Source: Acidimicrobiales bacterium
GTDB taxonomy: Bacteria > Actinomycetota > Acidimicrobiia > Acidimicrobiales > Aldehydirespiratoraceae
Reading direction: 5' to 3'
Length of the DNA stretch: 64,000 bases
Assembly (NCBI GenBank): GCA_033344915.1
Contig: JAWPML010000001.1
Span: 1,298,369-1,362,368, forward strand
A program made the translations under genes and the position numbers. Of the stretch, positions 60,003-64,000 are shown piece by piece. Below the pieces are notes generated by a model. That model was not told the origin of the DNA, made no database searches, and saw nothing but the letters and a program-made list of their open reading frames with translations. Every line of letters begins with the position of its first letter. Position 1 is the stretch's first letter.

Positions 60003-61865
60003 ATGACCCTGACCCTTCACTTCCTCGGTCGTCCGCGGATCGAGAACTCGTCGAAGGACGCCTACCAGTTCCGGAGCCGCAAGAGCTGGGCTCTCCTCGC
60101 GTTCCTCGTTCTCGGGGAACGCCCGCCGTCGAGACGACAGCTCGCGGAGCTGTTGTTCTCCGAGGCGAACGACCCGCTGCGGGCGTTGCGGTGGAGTCTG
60201 TCGGAAGTGCGTCGGGGCCTCGGCGACGGAGGATCGCTCGAGGGTGACCCGGTCGTGCTCGAACTCCCACCTGACTCGGTCGTCGACATCGTCCTGCTGG
60301 CGAAGGGAGCGTGGATCGACGCCATCGGTCTCCCTGGGTTGGGATCGGACCTCCTCGACGGGATCACGCTGCACGGAGCGCCGGCCTTCGAATCCTGGTT
60401 GTTGTCCGAACAGCGGCACGTGGCGGCTGCATCAGAGGCGATTCTGCACGAGGCGGCGCTCGGTTCGATGTCCCGTGGTGATGTGCACGCAGCCCTGGCG
60501 TACGCGATGCGGGCGGCGATGATGAGTCCGCTCGACGAGAACCATCAAGCCTTGCTGATCCGGCTGTATCGGCTCACCGGGGACGACGACGCGGCCGAGC
60601 GTCAGTTCGAGGCGTGTCGGGTGTTGCTCGAGAGCGAGCTCGGCGTTGCGCCGGGACCCGTCGTGCACGCCGCACTGCACGCAACCCGCGGTGATGAGGG
60701 GACCGCGGCCGACCAGGCGTCGATCGACGCGATCGTCGAGGCCGGCGCGGCGGCCGTGGCGGCCGGGGCGGTCGACGCAGGTGTGCAGTCGCTGCGGGTC
60801 GCCGCCACGTTGGCGGACGCCGCTGGTCGGGACGACCTTCGCGTCAGTGCGCGGCTGGTGCTGGCCGAAGCGCTCGTGCACTCACTTCGGGGCTTCGACG
60901 AAGAAGGGGTCGCCGCGCTCTACGAGGCCGACGAGATCGCCCTGATGCGCGATGACCGTGCGTCCGTCGCCCAGGCGAGGGCGGAGGTCGGCTACGTCGA
61001 CTTCTTGCGTGGCCGATACGACCGAGCCGAGGTCTGGCTGAGCGATGCGCTCGCGTTCGCCGATGACTCGGCGGCGATGCTGGCCAAGGCGACGACGTAC
61101 CTCGGCGCGGTCGAGAGCGACCGGGCGAACTACCCAAAGGCGGTCGAACTGCTCGACCAGGCTCTCCGACTGTCGCGCGACGCCGGCGAACCACGTCGGG
61201 AGGCGTTCGGCCTCTCCATGCTCGGCCGCATCGACCTGCTCCGCGGCGATGTGGACTCGGCGGCCGAGCACCTCGATGCCTCCATCGAGCTGGCGCAGCG
61301 TGAACACTGGTTGGCCCTGCTTCCGTGGCCGCAGGCGCTGCGCGGTGAGGTGCAGTTGGCACGCGGTGACGTCGCGGGAGCGGAGCGGCTCCTGCATCAG
61401 GCCTTTGCCCGAGCCTGTCAGCTCGGGGATCCGTGCTGGGAGGGGATGTCGGCACGCGGGCTCGCGATGCTCGCGGCGGCGAAGGGCGAGGCGACGCAAG
61501 CCTTCGCACAACTCGCCGACGCGCGTCGTCGATGCAACCGACTTGCTGATCCCTACGTGTGGCTCGACGCCCACATCCTCGATGCTCAGTGCGGTCTCGG
61601 CGTGCACCACGGCCACCCCGACACCGAGCGATGGGTCGAGACACTGCGAGACCTTGCGTCGCGGACGGGTATGAGGGAACTCACTGTCCGGTCGCTCCTC
61701 CACGGGGCGGCGAGGGAGGACGCCGGTGGCGCAGGTGCCGCCGGCCTGCTCGGCGCCGAGATCGACAACCCCGTCGTCGGCGACCTGCTCAAACGCTGCC
61801 GATCCTCAGTCGGTCGGCTCGCCCTGCTCGACCAGACGCTCGATGGCAAAGACCGGGTCGAGTGA
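60003..61865 (+). CDS. BTAD-domain (SARP-like) regulator with TPR array
   Basis: The 620 residues comprise an OmpR-type winged helix (about 1-95, with SRKSWALLAFLVLGERPPSR and ALRWSLSEVRRGLG), a bacterial transcriptional activation domain (about 100-245, with DENHQALLIRLYRLTGDDDAA and ELGVAPGP), and a long series of TPR-like helices (about 255-590). Such proteins activate adjacent genes in actinobacteria. It lies 16 bases after the AhpC-like gene, so it may control that operon. Its 3' end overlaps the convergent gene by 60 bases. Confidence 0.88.
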   Translation: MTLTLHFLGRPRIENSSKDAYQFRSRKSWALLAFLVLGERPPSRRQLAELLFSEANDPLRALRWSLSEVRRGLGDGGSLEGDPVVLELPPDSVVDIVLLAKGAWIDAIGLPGLGSDLLDGITLHGAPAFESWLLSEQRHVAAASEAILHEAALGSMSRGDVHAALAYAMRAAMMSPLDENHQALLIRLYRLTGDDDAAERQFEACRVLLESELGVAPGPVVHAALHATRGDEGTAADQASIDAIVEAGAAAVAAGAVDAGVQSLRVAATLADAAGRDDLRVSARLVLAEALVHSLRGFDEEGVAALYEADEIALMRDDRASVAQARAEVGYVDFLRGRYDRAEVWLSDALAFADDSAAMLAKATTYLGAVESDRANYPKAVELLDQALRLSRDAGEPRREAFGLSMLGRIDLLRGDVDSAAEHLDASIELAQREHWLALLPWPQALRGEVQLARGDVAGAERLLHQAFARACQLGDPCWEGMSARGLAMLAAAKGEATQAFAQLADARRRCNRLADPYVWLDAHILDAQCGLGVHHGHPDTERWVETLRDLASRTGMRELTVRSLLHGAAREDAGGAGAAGLLGAEIDNPVVGDLLKRCRSSVGRLALLDQTLDGKDRVE

Positions 61866-62762
61866 CGCGGCAACCCACACGCAGGTGATGAAGACCTGTC
61901 CCTGGGCCGTGTCGCCCGTCCGGTTCTCGATGGATTCCCCGGCCCAGTGAGCGGTGAGAATCGCACCGGACATGATCGCGGTCTCCGGTGTACTCCCCGT
62001 GAAAATGCCCGCAGCCTCGAAGTCGAGCGGCGTCTCGCTGAACAGGTCCCACTCCTCGCCGGTGTTTCGGCTGGACGTGGCTCCGCCAGACCGTGACAGT
62101 CCGCCGAACGCGTTCTCTCCGTTGTCGGCCAGGGTCAGGAAGTCCGTCTGGGTCAAGCGGAACGACGCGTTGAAAACAGGCTCCCCGACCGGAGCGGCAC
62201 GGAGTCCGTACCCGTTGACAGTCAGGACGATCGGTTGGTTCACGAGGCAGCCTCCGTCGTCGACCGCGACCGCGTCGTCCAATGCGTCCTCGACACTAGG
62301 GGCGGCCCGAACGACGCAGTCGTCGTCGACGCGGACGACATCGAAGCGTGAGTCTTCCCACAACCGCCGTACGGACTCGTCCGGGAAGTGGACGAAATGG
62401 GCGCCTCCGCCGATGCCCGTCACCCGTCCCTCAGCAAAGAGCAAGACGAGTTGGTCCGGATGGACGCCGCGCTCCTCGGTGCTGCTGTCCGGTGGTTCGT
62501 TGCACGTGTCGTCGACGACGAGCGCCTCCGGCTCGCGGGCCTCCTCGTCGTCGACGTCGACCGACTCTGCCGGGAGGGCCTCGCCGTTCCCCTCGGTAGC
62601 CCCGTTGTCGCCGGCATCCGAGCCGCTGTCGCCCTCCGGCGGCGCGGCGAGTTCGGGAAGGGCCGGCGGCGGGCCGTCGTCTCGCAGTAGAACGCCGCCG
62701 ACGATCAGTCCGGCAGCGATCGCCCCGCCGATCCCCAGTGCCAAGGCCCCGATCTTCCACAT
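61806..62762 (-). CDS. Membrane-anchored protein of unknown function
   Basis: This 318-residue protein has an N-terminal helix (about 5-27, ALALGIGGAIAAGLIVGGVLL), an acidic Pro/Gly/Asp linker (about 30-90) and a C-terminal extracytoplasmic domain with four Cys that may form disulfides. No family is recognised. It may be a secreted sensor or binding protein anchored by its uncleaved helix. Confidence 0.65.
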   Translation of the reverse strand: MWKIGALALGIGGAIAAGLIVGGVLLRDDGPPPALPELAAPPEGDSGSDAGDNGATEGNGEALPAESVDVDDEEAREPEALVVDDTCNEPPDSSTEERGVHPDQLVLLFAEGRVTGIGGGAHFVHFPDESVRRLWEDSRFDVVRVDDDCVVRAAPSVEDALDDAVAVDDGGCLVNQPIVLTVNGYGLRAAPVGEPVFNASFRLTQTDFLTLADNGENAFGGLSRSGGATSSRNTGEEWDLFSETPLDFEAAGIFTGSTPETAIMSGAILTAHWAGESIENRTGDTAQGQVFITCVWVAASLDPVFAIERLVEQGEPTD

Positions 62763-62921
62763 CGCGACTCCTTCCTGAGTCCTCTGAGTCTTCCATGCCG
62801 GTGGGATCCTGGCGCCGTTCGTGCTTTAGCGTGCTGGAATACTCGGCCTACGGCAGCGGTTGTCGAATTGTCCGTACATTTACACCCGCCGGCGAGGTCG
62901 GCGTGACGAGAGGAATCAGAC

Positions 62922-63554
62922 ATGAGCCTGCACCTGGGCGACACCGCCCCCGACTTCACCGCCGACACGACCGACGGCGAGATCTCGTTCCACGACTGGA
63001 AGAAGGGGTCGTGGGCCGTCTTCTTCAGCCACCCGGCCGATTTCACGCCGGTGTGCACCACCGAGCTCGGCCGCACCGCGGCGCTGGAGAGCGAGTTCGC
63101 CAAGCGCAACACGAAGGCGATGGCGTTGTCGGTCGATCCGATCGAGGACCACAACAAGTGGGCGCCGGACATCGGCGAGGTGGGCGGCACGGCACTCAAC
63201 TTCCCGATCGTCGCCGACCCCGACCGCACGGTCGCCGAGCTGTACGACATGATCCACCCCGGCGAAGGCGACACGTCGACGGTGCGGTCGGTGTTCATCA
63301 TCGATCCCGACGACAAGCTGCGCCTGAGCTTGACCTACCCGAAGTCGGTGGGCCGCAACTTCGACGAGATCGTGCGCGTGATCGACGCCCTCCAGGCCAC
63401 TGATCGCGCGGCCATCGCGACGCCGGCCGACTGGACCCCCGGCGACCGGGTGATCGTGTCTCCCGGCATGTCGACGGAGGACGCCAAGGCCACCTTCCAG
63501 AACGTGGAAGAGGTCAAGCCCTACCTCCGCTACGCCGACGCGCCGGCGTCCTGA
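62922..63554 (+). CDS. 1-Cys peroxiredoxin (Prx6 type)
   Basis: This 210-residue protein has the active site SHPADFTPVCTTELG with the peroxidatic Cys, the catalytic Arg in TVRSVFIIDP, and the long C-terminal Prx6 domain with ATPADWTPGDRVIV. It lacks a resolving Cys. It reduces peroxides in the cytoplasm. GAGGA precedes the ATG, and the gene stands alone. Confidence 0.95.
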   Translation: MSLHLGDTAPDFTADTTDGEISFHDWKKGSWAVFFSHPADFTPVCTTELGRTAALESEFAKRNTKAMALSVDPIEDHNKWAPDIGEVGGTALNFPIVADPDRTVAELYDMIHPGEGDTSTVRSVFIIDPDDKLRLSLTYPKSVGRNFDEIVRVIDALQATDRAAIATPADWTPGDRVIVSPGMSTEDAKATFQNVEEVKPYLRYADAPAS

Positions 63555-63565
63555 GGGCGTCGCGG

Positions 63566-64000
63566 TCAGAACCCGATGTCGTTGTCGCCGGGGCTCGTGA
63601 GGCCGCTCTCGTAGGCGAAGACGACGGCCTGGGCGCGATCTCGAAGTCCCAGTTTGGTGAGGATGCTCGAGACGTGGCTCTTGACGGTGGCACCGCCGAT
63701 GTAGAGCGCCTCGGAGATCTCCGCGTTGGTAGATCCCTTCGCGAGCTCGCCGAGCACTTCGCGTTCGCGGTCGGTCAGGGTTTCGAGCCGGCCGGCGGTG
63801 GCGGTGTCGGACGCGAGCGTCCGTGCGAAACGGCTGATAAGGCGTCGGGTGATCGTGGGATCGAGGAGGGCGCCTCCGTCGGCGACGGTTCGTATGGCGG
63901 GAGCGAGATTCTCCGGAGGGATGTCCTTGAGGACGAATCCGGAGGCGCCGGCCTGAAGCGCCTGAAACACGTACTCGTCGGGGTCGAAGGTGGTCAGGAT
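63566..64000 (-). CDS. LuxR-family response regulator (5' end outside window)
   Basis: The C-terminal 144 codons are visible. The end of the receiver domain (ILTTFDPDEYVFQALQAGAS, then GFVLKD) and a LuxR HTH (LTDREREVLGELAKGSTNAE, then GGATVKSHVSSILTKLGLRD) are present. The frame is open to the edge. The kinase, if adjacent, would be outside the window. Confidence 0.9.
   Translation of the reverse strand: MLTTFDPDEYVFQALQAGASGFVLKDIPPENLAPAIRTVADGGALLDPTITRRLISRFARTLASDTATAGRLETLTDREREVLGELAKGSTNAEISEALYIGGATVKSHVSSILTKLGLRDRAQAVVFAYESGLTSPGDNDIGF

Noticed and set aside
1-64000. CRISPR arrays, transposases, rRNA genes
   Set aside because: No regularly spaced repeats, no DDE or tyrosine/serine recombinase motifs, and no rRNA-like conserved stretches were seen.

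Overview
The window reads as chromosome from a high-GC actinobacterium. The most likely group is the class Acidimicrobiia, inferred from codon usage, GTG starts, a Tad/Flp pilus cluster, the uvrB-uvrA-uvrC and rapZ-yvcK-gap-pgk-tpiA-secG synteny, and -10 elements that sit directly in front of start codons. No taxonomic marker was searched, so the class is an inference. No rRNA gene, CRISPR array or transposase is visible. One tRNA is present (tRNA-Leu, anticodon GAG).

Layout. (1) 1-9.5 kb: the end of a Tad pilus operon (tadZ/cpaE partial, tadA/cpaF, a tadB fused to a secreted von Willebrand A-like domain, tadC), a polytopic membrane protein, a NarL-type two-component system and a small Flp-type prepilin. 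(2) 9.5-17.7 kb: coaE, an opposing Thr-rich anchored protein, uvrB, a polytopic membrane protein and uvrA. uvrA has a clear LexA/SOS box. (3) 17.8-29.5 kb: a surface-polysaccharide cluster lying between uvrA and uvrC. It holds a polyprenyl-phosphate sugar transferase, a GT2 enzyme, a WbpB/E/D-like amino-sugar triplet, a Wzx-type flippase, three PAPS-type sulfotransferases, a FemAB/GNAT protein and a polysaccharide deacetylase. The product may be a sulfated amino-sugar glycan. (4) 29.6-40.7 kb: uvrC, a membrane-anchored beta-propeller protein, a methyltransferase, rapZ, yvcK, gap, pgk, tpiA, secG and an OppA-like lipoprotein. gap carries a histone-H1-like Lys/Ala/Pro tail. (5) 40.8-45.5 kb: tRNA-Leu followed by about 4.7 kb of accessory genes (two TetR, a monooxygenase, an SCO6745-family protein, Arr rifamycin ADP-ribosyltransferase, a DUF899 protein, a PIN protein). 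The stretch ends in a degraded copy of the tRNA 3' end, which is the signature of a tRNA-targeted island. (6) 45.6-64 kb: a mosaic of small regulator/enzyme units (pirin, FMO-like, AraC, TetR-amidohydrolase, SRPBCC, PNPOx-like, VOC, MDR, EamA/MarR, peroxiredoxins, a BTAD regulator) with three decayed genes.

Functional links. Regions 1 and 3 are both about the cell surface. The DNA upstream of the pilin gene and of the sugar transferase gene shares four collinear sequence blocks, suggesting a common regulator or a common RNA structure. One of these blocks also overlaps the uvrC / sulfotransferase divergent promoter. Many regulators in regions 5-6 have perfect or near-perfect palindromes over their own or a divergent promoter. 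At ten genes a TANNNT hexamer lies 6-8 nt before the start codon, which predicts leaderless mRNAs. Every intergenic gap in the window is shorter than 300 bases; the notable ones are described as features.
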